DNA from: Isochrysis galbana
Lineage: Eukaryota; Haptophyta; Isochrysidales; Isochrysidaceae
Length of the DNA stretch: 64,000 bases
Direction of reading: 5' to 3'
NCBI GenBank assembly: GCA_018136815.1
Contig: CM030943.1
Coordinates: 673,975-737,974, forward strand
Positions 10,806-21,785 of this stretch are shown here, one piece after another. The translations under genes were made by a program, and so were the position numbers. Under the pieces are notes generated by a model. The model ran no database searches and was not told the DNA's origin. It saw nothing but the letters and a program-made list of their open reading frames with translations. Numbering within the stretch: position 1 is the stretch's first letter; the number at the start of each line of letters is the position of its first letter.

Positions 10806-12015
10806 ATGGCTCTTTCTGCTCGGCTAGCCCGGCCGCCAGCTCGCCTATGTCGAACCTACTCGGCCAGCGCGAGCGCACTGAACCACTGTGTGGCGCTGGT
10901 GCGCTCGCATGACCGTGAGCGCTACCTCTGTCTGCTTGCTGCGCCGCCCTCCGCGCGTGCGGCCCTTGTTGCTCTCTTCTCGCTCAACCTCGAGACGGCC
11001 AGAGTGAGGGAGTCGGTCACAGAACCGGCAATTGGTCGGATGCGTTTGAGCTGGTGGCGGCAGAGTGTGCGAACCGCGCTGGAGGGCGCGCCACCCGACC
11101 ACCCTGTTGCGCAGGCGCTCGCACACGCACACCATAGGGTGGGGTTCACGAGGAGGTTTGTCGAGCAAATCCTCGACGCACGAGAAGCCGACCTCGAGAG
11201 AATGCAACCAGAGGATTTAGGTAGGTCGGAACGCCTCGTGGGCGCGTGTGGTGAGGGGTTGGGTGACCGAGTGAGCACTTGCAGGATTTACTTGAGTAGC
11301 AGGATGGGCACATGTAGTGGAGAGGATCTGCCTTGAACAGGCGGGTGAGTGGGTGCACGCAGGAAGTCAGGACTGCCTCGTCGAGTCGCGCGACTGGCCA
11401 ACCGATCCCGCCCGCTTGCGGTGGTAGGTGAGCTGGTAGGCTACTGTGAGCAAACGGCGGGTGCGCTCATGCAGTTGAGCCTCGAGGCATGTGGGGTGCC
11501 CAAGGATGACGAAAAGGCCAGCTTGGCTGCGCATCATGTTGGTGTCGCACACGGGATGGCGACGGTGTTGCGGGGCGCCCTTCATCACGCTGGACAGGGG
11601 TAAGTCATGTGTCTCTGGTGGCACTCAAGCTATGCCGAGCTCATCACACACTTGCTCACATTTCTCTCATCACCTCCTCCCCACCCACAGCTGCACATAC
11701 ATTCCGGCCGATGTGGCCACACGCCACGAACTCTCGCTCAAGTCGATCCTCTCGGGACGAGCTTCACCTGCTCTCTCAGACGCCGCCTTCGAACTGGCCA
11801 CTGAGGCTACATCCCACTTGCTAGCTGCTCGGGCCCTTCAGCACGAGCTTTCCCCCGCTACGCGAGTGGCGCTCAAGCCAGCTGTGGTGGTTGATCTTGT
11901 ACTCTCCCGGTTGCAGCAGCACGGGTACAACTTGTTTGCGCGCGAGGCGCTCCAGCCTCTTGGCCTCCGCTTGCAGGCCTCACTCTTTTGGCATGGGGCT
12001 GTCGGCACCTTCTAA
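10806..12015 (+). CDS. NDUFAF6-like squalene/phytoene-synthase-fold protein
   Basis: Three exons (10806-11220, 11428-11599, 11691-12015) with two GT-AG introns join in phase to 303 residues, close to the usual size of about 330. The family is needed for mitochondrial complex I assembly in animals and shares the isoprenoid-synthase fold. Matching segments are LVALFSLNLETARVRESVTE, GRMRLSWWRQSV, DHPVAQAL, YCEQTAGALMQLSLEACG, AAHHVGVAHGMATVLRG, IPADVATRHELSLKSILSG and AARALQHEL. Classic prenyl-synthase DxxxD motifs are not evident, as in NDUFAF6. The N-terminus (MALSARLARPPARLCRTYSA) is basic with no acid and looks mitochondrial. Assignment rests on motif order only. Confidence 0.8.
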
Positions 12016-12100
12016 GCCTTGAGTGGCGAACGGCCGACTTATGGTTGCTAAGCTGATGGGAGTTGGTAGGTGCCCTTGTGGCTGACTGTTGCGTGTGTGT

Positions 12101-12825
12101 TAGGGCGGTCAAACAGGGGGCTTTTTAACTATTAATAAGGGTTGGGCTGCATTTTTTGACCGTGGCGCGGTGCCCAATAAAAAAGCTCCGGGGGGGGCTA
12201 CCTGACGCTACGAAAATCTTCGCCAAGAAATGGTGCGATCCGCCCCCCCTCTCGCCCCCTCCGTCACGCGCGCTCACGCTCTACCCGTAAAGAATTGGCG
12301 GTCGCGCCCGCGGGGGGATCGGTTCCTTTAGATCTAAGCTACATTCGGCATTTGATTCCCGCCCGATGCAGCGCCGTGTCGGGCTGCCGACAGTCCGACC
12401 ACCCTCTGACCCTCTGGCATCATTGCCCGCGCAGCCCGCGCAGCTCCTCACAGCGCGCGCACGCGGCTACCCTGGCTACCAGAGGCTCCACCCCGACCAT
12501 CCCGACCCGCCCCTCGCAGGATTCACCCTCTCTCGAACTCGGCATCGAGAACTAGGCTCAGCTCACCGGCGCGGCCGTCCACGCGCGGCTGACGAGCCTC
12601 CGCGTCGAGGCTGCCTACGCGGCCATCCTCTCTCTGACAGTGCCAGATCCGGCATTGATCGATGAGGCGAGACCCGTGGGTGGCCTCAGGACGGGCCTCG
12701 TCGTGGCGCTCTACGCTGCGGCGGGCAGGAAAGCCCAAGATCCTGCCAGAGCGCCTCATAGCGCATCTCGCGGGAACCCACCACCCAGAGCAGAAATCAG
12801 TGTCTGCCGCTGGGTGGTCGGGAAA
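12101..12825 (+). mobile_element. TAGGGCGG element, copy A, with a decayed ORF
   Basis: It begins with TAGGGCGGTCAAAC and runs parallel to 51872-52597 for about 720 bp, then diverges. In the other copy this region is one open frame; here the equivalent frame is interrupted, for example by a stop right after LELGIEN, so the protein is dead in this copy. The 5' terminal motif recurs at 23129-23142 (-), 46113, 49269-49282 (-) and 51872. Confidence 0.7.
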
Positions 12826-12944
12826 GTATTACCACCCACTGGCGCGGCCCGCCGGCTCCTGTGCCCACCTGACTGGGGGGGTCGTCCTGGCGCGGTCGCT
12901 TCGGCGACAGCGGCGTGTCCGTGAGCTCTTCGTCCATCATGGCG

Positions 12945-13013
12945 AGGGCAGCGGCAGCGAGAGCGGGCGGCGGCGCGCGCTCCATGACCCTATCGTTTTA
13001 ACGATAGTTGCCA
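12945..13013 (+). repeat. R1-like terminal hairpin fragment
   Basis: GCGCGCTCCATGACC is followed by CTATCGTT-TT-AACGATAG. The CGCTCCAT lead-in matches the 3' end of R1, and a compensated hairpin replaces the R1 one. It probably marks the 3' end of a related family. Confidence 0.5.
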
Positions 13014-13130
13014 TCGGAAGCTTGATATTCGCCGCGTCCCAAGCCCGCAGATTCCGCTTCTTGCGCTGCTTGGTTTCTTCAGCGTCACCAGAATGCAAGT
13101 GATACGCAGCACACCAGTCCTCTGCCGCGA

Positions 13131-13524
13131 CCCCCCTTCAGGTCCCCAGGTGGCCTGCAGGGGGCTTGGGAGCACAGCTCAGGGGGCAGGCGAGGCTGGG
13201 GCATGGCCCCGGCCCCTCCTGCCTCTCCCTCGCTGGCTCACGCGCCCCTGCCGGTCTACTGGAGCTGGCTGGGGGCTCCTGATAGGGGGGCCCAGAGGGA
13301 GGAGGGGTTGCGTCAGGGGGATTGGCTGGCCACGACAGGCCAGGGCGGGCGCTATTCACGCGCGCGCGTGTGGGGAGAGGGATGGGTCAGCATGGCAGTG
13401 TGCTCCTGGCAGGCCATCAGGCGTGCCAAGAGAGTGAGTGGTTCCTCCCCCATGGCGGGGGAGGAGTGGAGAGAGGGGGAGGCTCGTGCCCCGTCATGGG
13501 TGAACCAAGTATAAACTTAGTTGG
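13131..13524 (+). repeat. R2 element, 5'-truncated
   Basis: Similarity to R2 starts near GGTCCCCAGGTGGCC and runs to the hairpin end AACCAAGT-ATAA-ACTTAGTT at 13524. The first half of R2 is missing. No clear flanking duplication is seen. Confidence 0.7.
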
Positions 13525-13611
13525 TCTAACACCTCCAGATTCAGATTCAGGTGTTTGTATCATGCTTGTCAAACACCAGGTAACTATTAGATCATAGTCC
13601 CTGGGGAGGAG

Positions 13612-13655
13612 GGGGGCGGTGCGCGCTCCATGACCCTATCAGTTTACTGATAGTT
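13612..13655 (+). repeat. R1-like terminal hairpin fragment
   Basis: GTGCGCGCTCCATGACC is followed by the hairpin CTATCAGT-TT-ACTGATAG. Compared with 12945-13013 the stem bases differ but pairing is kept, as expected if the RNA stem-loop is what matters. Confidence 0.5.
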
Positions 13656-13817
13656 CAAGAGGTGGATCAATCAAATCGCGACGCCGCCGTAGTAGCATAA
13701 CCACTGAACAAGAGGTTGGGCGGTATTTTGCATTTCTCGGGGGGCGGGTGGGGGGGCAGCTACCGCCTCGCCAGTGGCCAGTGGGGGTGCAAACGCTGCG
13801 CTTCATCCTATGCGTCA

Positions 13818-14180
13818 CTACTTGATAGTGATCAGCACGTGTGGTGCGATGCACTCGAATGTCCGATGTTTCGGGAATCTCTGCACCTCCAGATGCTTGA
13901 TGCGCCATCGCATGCAGGAAGAGCTAGACACACATAACATTCCTTGCAAGTACAGGATGAAATAATAATCAAATAAGATCACTATGTCTCTCCTTCCGAG
14001 CAGAGTGTTGTCTTGAGGAACTTGTCCATTGGCGACGTGGGAAGCATCCTTTTCGAAGAATGTTCCTTTCTCACACACAATCAACATGTCTGCGACCCAC
14101 TGCAATCCTCGCTTCATTTCGACCACCGGCTTCCAATCATACACTTCTCGCCGTATAACAGCGGCGCTGCGATACTTCAC
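13818..14180 (-). CDS. Unrecognised gene fragment, probably two exons
   Basis: One segment (about 14180-14000) reads REVYDWKPVVEMKRGLQWVA and continues to SHVANGQVPQDNTLLG. A second (about 13930-13818) reads MRWRIKHLEVQRFPKHRTFE and then a stop. Between them is an AT-rich stretch that looks like an intron, although the frame happens to stay open. The residues look like real protein, but I cannot name the family. It lies just downstream of the dynamin-like gene on the same strand. Confidence 0.35.
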   Translation of the reverse strand: MKYRSAAVIRREVYDWKPVVEMKRGLQWVADMLIVCEKGTFFEKDASHVANGQVPQDNTLLGRRDIVILFDYYFILYLQGMLCVSSSSCMRWRIKHLEVQRFPKHRTFECIAPHVLITIK

Positions 14181-14391
14181 GTGCTAGTACTTCACATATG
14201 TGGGAGGCGCCTGGATGCCATCACGCCTTCCACCTCGTTGGCCAGCTCCATGCGTTAATTACTGAGAGGATCCAGCAAACTCTCCCATGATGGCAGGCTC
14301 ACCCAAGCTAGATGACATAAGTTGGCGTGCCACCGGTGATGGCACTTCCACTCTCACTCAGAAGAGTCACCTCCTGAAGCTAGATTATCCC

Positions 14392-17300
14392 TCAGGTCAA
14401 CGATTCGAGCGCAACCCTCGCTGCGCGCAGTTTAGCCAGCATCTCAGCATCGCCCTTTCGCTTAGCCTCTGTGTCGGCGGGCTCATCAAGCATTCCATTA
14501 GGGGGCCGACGAGCGATGTGCTCAAACAAAACCGTGTAGATCTAAGGGGCAAATCGGGGTTGATGGGTATCATCGCCTGATGGTGACTTACGCGTGCAGC
14601 TGTGAGGAAGAGCAAGGCAAGCTGTTCGGGGATGGCCAGCGCACGGTTGCATGCGAGTGCTTGACCATGAAGAGCATCACGGCCTTGGGGACCGAGTTTG
14701 AGATGGAACGGACAACAGTGGCATGGTAGGACGAAAGCAGAGAACGGAGGAGGTTAGCATCGAGGCGATTCACCTGTAAAAGTAGAGGATCGGGGCGGAG
14801 CAATGCGATCAATCCATGGGCGATGATATTGGAAGGGAACGAGATTGTGGTTCCCAGGCCCGCGAGATCCCTTGCAAGGACGTTGTCTCTCACTGACTGG
14901 TTGGCCATGAGTGAGTGTATTACTACCAAAAAGTCTTACCAGCTTCTTGATAACGGCCGCGAGCTCATTCAAGAAGCTTTGATCATCCGTCGAAATGTAA
15001 GCCTCCTATTGTGTGCAAGCACAAAGTCAAGGCCAGAAAGACGGTCAAGCGCACATGCCATCTACAGAGTGCTATGCCAACAATAGGGCACAGAATGCTT
15101 ACGACGCCTCACCTCCATGTCAATCAACTCTTCTACTTTGGCTTGAGTAAGAGTGCGCGCACTCTGTAGCATGGCCCCAACCTCCTCGCGGATACGTGCC
15201 TACAAGTGGACATGGAAGGTTGGACACGACACGGAGGCGTGAGCAGAACAGCACTATCCCAGGACGCACCCCTAAAAGCATGAATAGAGAAAAACGTTGC
15301 TTTTGGTGGCATGAAACATCCGATGGGGGGGGGCGGGTGCTAAGCGTGCCTGCAATGCTGGAAATCTGCCCAAAGCTGGGGTATGGAGTAGTTGATTGGT
15401 GAGGGCCAGGAGTTCATCGTGTACAGCAGCTAGACAGACTAGGGATGGTTCTAGCAATTGTCGAATAGGACGGTGATCGGGATGCTGTAGCATGTGCTCA
15501 AGAAGCTCAATGGGAGGGATTGGGAAAGAGAGATGGTTGCCCTCGCAATCTTTTGCAGCCTACGAGAGGGGGGGGGGGGTTGCTCGCAGGCATTTCGCCA
15601 GCACACCCCGAGCTAGGATGCCCTGAAAGCGTCCATGGGCGGTTTCAACTTAGACGGGGCATACGGCACGGTGAGGTCGCACAAACCTCGATGAGGTAGG
15701 CATCCGGAAACTTGTCAGTTGTGAAGGGAGCGACCTCGGTCAGCTGAGTCTGTGGAAGGACGCCGGGACTCGGGGCAGGTGAGCATTCTGGGTCAATTCG
15801 CGCCAGCAGTGGGCCGGCGTATGTGCCCATCTCGCCGTCTCCCTGTCCTCACCTGCAAACGAACAAAGGCATCTTTGATCCGGCGGCCCGTCTTGATGTC
15901 AGCTCGCTTCTCGACGAGCGCTCCCACAAAATCGCGACAGAAGCCGGCCACCTAGCAATATAAGAAACGGTGACTTGGTGAAATGCAACGGCCCAGAGCG
16001 CGTGAATGGCACAGAGTGCGGGCGGCGCCGGGGGGGGGGGGGGGGCTACACTCCGAGACTCGTCCTTGCAGTTTGATAATGATCCAGTTCCGAACAAGCC
16101 AACGCCCGTGCACAACCAAAGCTGGCCTCGATCACTCGTCCTTACATGGCCTAAGGGGAATTGCGCCGCACCAACGTCTGGATCAGCGAGCCCTTTCCGG
16201 CCTCGTCGGCGGGCACGGCGGGCCCGAGGAGTGCCAAGTTGCGCTCCGTCTCGCTGGTCAGCTGCGAAATTTCGGCCACAATGCCTGGATGAAGCGAAAG
16301 GGCAGGGCATGGGAAGCCGCGTGTGGGGTAGTCCATACCCATGCCCAGAGCACGGCATGAGGGCAGGTACGGCACCTGGTAGGTGTTGCTTCAGGTGCTG
16401 CAGGAGTACCCGTGATAGAAAGCGAGACAGCAGCGGCACTCCCATTCGAGCGGCAGCGGCGGACGGGAGCTGGGAGTAGGCAGGATGGCGCGAAAAGTAC
16501 TCTGCCTCGGCGCGGAAGCCGCCAACTACCGTTAGGGCATCTGAGGCCCCAAATAGAAGGGGGGGCGGCACTTGCACAGGAAGGTGCAACATGGGCGCGG
16601 CGTAATCCGAGTGCACCATGGGACTGGTGGCAGCAAAGGTGTGCCGACGGAAGCGCCGGCTTTGCATCCCGCCAATCTACTTTAGAGCTAGGAAAGGCCC
16701 TTGTGTGTTTTGTGAAGAGGACGATCAGCATGGCATGCACCGCAACGCGCATGGCGAGCCGGAAGTCCACTCACCCGGCCCCTTAGACTCTGCCGGTGAT
16801 CGGTTGCGGATGGCGAAGTAGCCGAGCGCAAGCCGAAGGTCCGAAGGTACAGCTCCAGTCAAATACTGACTAACGTCTGTCCCTTGGTTCATTAGGTCCA
16901 CCTACCATGCCAAAGCAGATGGCACCATGAAAATTTATCACTACTACTACCACAAGATGGGAGATGGTGGAGGGCCCGGTGCCGATAGTGAGCATGTTCA
17001 TAGTGCCGACTCGCCCTGCACCTTTGTGAGAACTCCCACGGTCCTGGCTCCAGTCGGATCGTACTCTTTGACAAGCTCAAGCGCTGGATCAGCCTCCAAA
17101 TCCGGCCGAGCGGCGCAAACCTATGCAGTTTGGGGCATGCATGGCGTGTGTGCGGGACGGGCCAGAAGGATCGTTGCAGAGCCCCTCCCCCCCCCCCCCC
17201 GCCCCCCGCTTCTCTCCCGCGTGAGCCTGGGCCAGCTTTCGAGGATTGCCGTTCTGCCGCGCGTGCGAGAGCATCTAACCATGAGTATGATTGTCCTCTC

Positions 17301-18608
17301 CGGAGCAATGTATGCCGAGACCATTTGCCGGATCTGCTGCTTGATGTCCTTAGGCTGACCATGATCCGTGAGAGCCGTCATGGTTAGGCCGGGTAAGTCG
17401 ACGAGTGATAGATTAGGCACGTTGGGCGAGAAGTAGCGCAGGAAGATGGGAGTGGATGACACCGCCTTTCGAGAGCCGGCGCGGGCTTCCGTCTGCGCCT
17501 CAATGCACTCCCGAATCTGAGGCACCCACCACAACGGTGTTTGAGACGGCAATGGGGTGCTTCACACCGACTGCACGAGGTGGTGAGTGGCAGTGGTCGT
17601 GCGGGTCCGCTGAACGCGAAAGCGGCATCATTCACTTACTCGAGTCAGCTGTGCCGGCGTCGGATCAGGAAAGGCGAGGGGGATGCTTGTGGTTGGGACC
17701 TGCAAAGGTGAGATGCATGCAGATGGCGCAGTCAATGCAGTCAGGGTAGCACTTCGGAACCGTGCGCAGCCGTTGATGGAAAGGTGGACGAGTAATAGCT
17801 TGATGAAGTGCAGGCAGAGGCCGTAGCCCACCCACGCTCCACTTGCGAATTCTCCGAACTCGGCGCGCATGTTGGCGGGCTCAGGTGTGTGGACGAGTTG
17901 CAAGTTGAGTGGAGCTCGAGTCACCATCTGCGCAGACCAGGGTGTCAAGAGTGAGCGCACTGCAGAACATGGGGGCGGCGCAATCGAGCGGCAGACAAGC
18001 ATTGGGGTCGCATGGTGGGCGCCGCCGCGTGGGCTGCAGCCTCTCCTGCTCTCCAAGAGGGAGGATGTCGGCTGCGAGGAAGCCATTGAGGAGTGAGGAC
18101 TTTCCGCTGGACTGTGTGCCCACGACAACTAGACGCGGCAACTCGGGCTCGCGCAGCCGCGGGGCGCTGTTGCCTCCTGAGTTGAGCGTCACCGTGTTGA
18201 AGATGCCCGAGAGAGTGTTGGCGACCCTCAGCACCTGCAGCGTACAGAGGGCACGCGCCGTGTGTGATTGCACAGCCTCGGCGGCAATCGCGGCCGGAGC
18301 ACTGCTCTCTCGCGCAGTGTCTCTCTCGCCTCTGAGGAGCCAAGTCCTCGTAGCGCGCCGTCGTCGAGCTCTACGGGCGGAGTGACTTGTCCATTGTGTC
18401 CGAGGAGCATTCTGTTCTGCGTGAGGCGCCCTTCGCCACCCCCTCCCACGTAAGAGGAGAGATAAGAGCCTGCAGCCCATATGGCTGAGCCCCCAGCCTT
18501 GGCCACCACGGGGAGAGAAGTGGCGACGGCGCCGAGCGCGGCGCCCGCGGTGGTCGACAGTTTGTGGGGCACCTCGCCGGCCGACAGCTCTGGCTCCGTC
18601 TGCGCCAT
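14392..18608 (-). CDS. Dynamin-family large GTPase
   Basis: Fifteen exons are proposed: 18608-18046, 17927-17832, 17699-17640, 17516-17280, 17120-17022, 16901-16775, 16540-16376, 16284-16172, 15951-15853, 15749-15687, 15559-15350, 15199-15113, 15005-14940, 14773-14592 and 14541-14392 (about 770 aa). Dynamins remodel membranes. The G domain has the P-loop GTQSSGKSS, switch MVTRAPL, SLVDLPGLTM and the base-binding GVLTKVDLM split over an exon junction. A stalk follows (EAEYFSRHPAYSQLP, GVPLLSRFLSRVLLQHLKQHL), then ISTDD and a GED (LLSSYHATVVRSISNSVPKAV, ending ARVALESLT). No PH domain is seen. Two introns have odd donors: GA at 18045 and GC at 15349. Exons 1 and 14 each carry two extra bases that break the frame. 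In exon 1 they lie in a short GA run, so they may be sequence errors or real lesions. Confidence 0.88.
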
Positions 18609-18894
18609 TGGGCGAAGAGAGCGGGGAAGGGTAAGGGGGAGGTTGGCCCTGCAAGCAGCCGGAGGAGAGAGGAGAGGAGAACGTGAGCGAGCGAGAAGAT
18701 CGTCCCCTGGAGAAAAGGGAAGAGGGAGCGTTCACGCGATGAAAAGTCGCAGGGGGAAGGGGAGGGATTCGAGAAGTTTGCAATCCGCGTGCCGCAGCAA
18801 CAGATCGTCCACAGTGCCCCTCACCTTTCTTGTGACAGGAGAGAGAAGCGGGCAGAGCGGGCGAGTGGAAGAAAGGGAAGAGAGGGAGGGAGGG

Positions 18895-18896
<2 letters not shown>

Positions 18897-18958
<62 letters not shown>
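18897..18958. repeat. (GA)n microsatellite
   Basis: About 30 perfect GA dinucleotides lie upstream of the dynamin-like start. Purine-rich sequence surrounds it, with G runs at 19137-19180. Confidence 0.95.
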
Positions 18959-18960
<2 letters not shown>

Positions 18961-19457
18961 CCATCAGCCACAGAGGTCCTGTGCACTCCAGCATCACGTA
19001 TGCATATATAATGCATACTCCTCTAGTTTCCCAATTGTTGGCGCTGTGGACACTGCTGGCTAGCGGAGGAAGCGAGAGAGCTCGTCTACTTGAGAGGGAG
19101 AGAGGAGGCAGGAGGAAGAGAAGAGAGGCGCGCGCGGGGGGGGGGAGGGGGGGGGGGGCGGGGCGCGCGGGGGGGAGAGGGTTGGACGGGTCGGCCTCAG
19201 CGGCCAGAGCCAAGAGTCGGAGTATTATTGTTTCTCTGGTTCTCCTTCTCCCAATTTTGTTTTGTTGTTTAACTCCTTACTGCCGGAGCACCGAATCAGG
19301 TGCTTCGGCTCGGTTTCTCCTGTCTGGAGTTTTGTATTAGAAGGGGCTCATAGTCCCCATGTGCCTTGGTGTACGCTTAATTAGGTGTCCTCCGATCTCG
19401 TCCCCTCTTTCTCTTTGCGTCGGTAAGACCATGCTACACCTAGCACCTAGCCCTCGT

Positions 19458-19650
19458 CAACTAAGTTTATACTTAGTTCGCCCATGGGGGGGCACGAGCG
19501 CACGAGCGCACGAGCCCCCCTCTCTCTCCACTCCTCCCCTGCCATGGGGGAGGAACCACCCACTCTCCTGGCACGCCTGATGGCTTGCCAGGAGCACACA
19601 GCCTTGCTGACCCATTCCTCTCCCCACAGGCCCGCCTGACTCGCCCGCCC
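19458..19650 (-). repeat. R2 element, 5'-truncated
   Basis: The hairpin end AACTAAGT-TTAT-ACTTAGTT is at the left. About 190 bp of R2 follow (CGCCCATGGGGGG and GCACGCCTGATGGCTTGCCA) before unrelated sequence starts. The distal two thirds of R2 are absent. Confidence 0.75.
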
Positions 19651-19666
19651 TGGTGCCTGGTGTCGA

Positions 19667-19813
19667 ACACGCGATGACTACAGGCTCATAGGCAGAGGGC
19701 CGTTCGACCGAGCCGGCAGTAGCTGACGCGGCCGTAGAAGGTTCGTTGATTGCTGCTTGCGGGAAGATGTCTGAAAGGTCATAGTAGGAGTCGGGTCTGA
19801 AAGTGTCTGCCAT
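19667..19813 (-). CDS. Possible gag N-terminus of an LTR retrotransposon
   Basis: A frame starts MADTFRPDSYYDLSDIFPQA and runs into the R2 repeat. Upstream (19814-20040) is an LTR-like leader. There is no recognisable domain; the idea comes from position and composition only. Confidence 0.25.
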
Positions 19814-20412
19814 CGAGCGCTACGAGCGACGAGGTAGAATGAGGGTCGGAGGAGGGCGACGCGTGGCGTCGGAGAGTAGAGACGAGGCTAGCTAGCGAGC
19901 TAGTGGCAGAGAGAGAGAGTGAGAATGAGAGCTTCTTAGGTCCGAGGTAGACACGGGAGACTACAACGCAAGGTCCCAAAAAGATAAGGACACAGAACCA
20001 CACACACTAAACCAAACGGGGCGAAAACTAACCACATCTGGACTAATTAATCTGGACGGACGGCCGAGCGTCGGCACCAGGGCAATTCAGCAACGCGCAG
20101 ACATGCGACAGAGGGGTCGGCACAACGAGGACAGACCTCGCTGGGGAGCTATGACCGATACACGGAGAGAAGACAAAAGACAGTCATGGAACATTTGATG
20201 ACATCGAGAGAAAGTAAGAGAAGAGGCGGTATACCAATCGACGAGACCTTGAGGCTTAAAATAACCCACAGGTTAGAAGTAAAAGTCTGTCATCGTATGG
20301 AATACGACACTCCCCGACTAAATTCGAGTCGTCTCGACGAGCGGCATGGAAAGAGAACAGAGCAACCGAAATAGAAGAAATCCAGAATTAGAACGACGAG
20401 GCGGGAGAAACC

Positions 20413-20830
20413 AAAGATGAAGAGTCGTCATTCCAACAAATGTTACACCGTCTTGATCTTGTCTTGGAACGTCTCATCTGGGCGGGCCTCACTTGCAAGA
20501 TGTCGAAATGCGTTTTCTTTGCCACCTCGGCTGAATATCTCGGCCACGTTGTTTCGCGTGAAGGTCTTCGGATGGATCCCAAGAAAGTGGAAGCCGTCTC
20601 GAAAATCGACCCTACCCAAATCAACTCGATCGAAGCCGTCCGATCTTTCCTTGGATTGTGCTCGTACTACCGCCGTTTCATCCGTCGTTTTGCGATCCGT
20701 GCAGCGCCGTTGACCTCTCTCACGCGGAAAGGGTGCGATGTCCCGGTCGAGTCGCAAACAGAAACCTGTCGCCAGGCTATCGAAGATCTCAAGCAAGCTA
20801 TCTGTGAAGAACCCGTCCTGAAACTTTCGC
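20413..20830 (+). pseudogene. Ty3/gypsy reverse transcriptase-RNase H junction fragment
   Basis: The frame reads LDLVLERLIWAGLTCKMSKC, then EYLGHVVSREGLRMDPKKVE, RSFLGLCSYYRRFIRRFA, PLTSLTRKG and IEDLKQAICEEPVLKLS. These are the end of the RT palm/thumb and the start of RNase H in Ty3/gypsy Pol. The upstream RT active site and downstream RNase H are missing. After 20830 the sequence changes abruptly to repeats of a CGAAACTTGGGCC type. Confidence 0.85.
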
Positions 20831-21063
20831 GAAACTTGGGCCCCAAAATTGCCCATCTGCGAAACTCCGCGAAACTTAAACTTGCCGTTACGACGTTACG
20901 CGCTACGGTTACGGTCGCGGCTGGCGAGAGGCAAGAGGCAAGAGGCAAGTAACGAGGAGCGAAAAAAAAACTGAAGATTCAGAGATTCAGGGCTAGTAAC
21001 ACCTATTGCTAGTTGCTAGGGACTGGTATCCTCTATCTACCTACCTCCCGTTCGTCATCGCCC

Positions 21064-21453
21064 TTACTCCCCCCTTTCCTTCGCCCCGGGCGTGCCACCT
21101 ATGGCCGCCTCAACGGCACTCCGTTGCGAAATCCACGCGTCAAGTCGATGGATGTACTTCAGGAACGTCTCCTCTGTCTGCATGCCTTCCGCAGCATGTA
21201 CAGGAAGACAAGACCGAGTCTGTAGCCTTGTCAAGTCGACACGGTCGTCAAACGTGCATTCACCTGCCGGGGCCTCAACGACTAAGTCTTCTGTTGCCCA
21301 CTTGCGCTTGGTGACCAACTGCACTCCATAATTCCAACCCGCCGCGTCCCATGTCATCATGACGGTGATTGTTTCCTTGTTGAGACTCGCCGTCTGCCGC
21401 ACCGCCTTACCCTTCCTTTTTGCCACTTTGGCTCGTCTCCCTTTTTGAGGCAC
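21064..21453 (-). CDS. Unrecognised ORF of 129 aa, probably element-borne
   Basis: A frame with a basic start (KGRRAKVAKRKGKAVRQ) runs into a protein-like body (TWDAAGWNYGVQLVTKRKW, FDDRVDLTRLQTRSCLP, KYIHRLDAWISQRSAVEAAI). I do not recognise it. It lies on the same strand as, and downstream of, the TAGGGCGG terminus at 23142 and the 203-bp array, so it may be part of that element's coding region, perhaps in several exons. Confidence 0.3.
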   Translation of the reverse strand: MPQKGRRAKVAKRKGKAVRQTASLNKETITVMMTWDAAGWNYGVQLVTKRKWATEDLVVEAPAGECTFDDRVDLTRLQTRSCLPVHAAEGMQTEETFLKYIHRLDAWISQRSAVEAAIGGTPGAKERGE

Positions 21454-21510
21454 GTCTAAGGGTTGTGGGGTCTCGTCCGCGTTGAGAAGACGACGCGCAT
21501 CTTTGATTAC

Positions 21511-21785
21511 CTATACGGGAGGGGCGCGGTTGTTTGTCATTCGTCGTTTGTTTGTGGTGTGTGCGAACAGCGAACATGCACAACACGCATCAGCATCAGC
21601 GACCTTCGACCTTACCTTGGTGTCGGGAGTCATGACCCCCGCGGCGATGAGTTCTTTTTCGAGCCCATACTCGCCAGCAAAAAAATGGTTCTCGACGACT
21701 TGCTCTGTGTGCTTCATTGACCTTCTCTCCTCCTCGGCTCTAGATACGCCCTCCGCGATGTCAACGCCTCTTGCTCGCCACCACG
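21511..21785 (-). CDS. Unrecognised ORF fragment following the 203-bp array
   Basis: The frame, open from the array, reads GVDIAEGVSRAEEERRSMKH, VENHFFAGEYGLEKELIAAG and TKVRSKVADADACCACSLFA. The charged, helical composition looks genuine, but I know no family for it. It may be a neighbouring exon of the 21064-21453 frame. Confidence 0.3.

Noticed and set aside
18732-19340. Frames through the GA microsatellite
   Set aside because: Arg-Glu or Ser-Leu repeats from a dinucleotide run; no domain.
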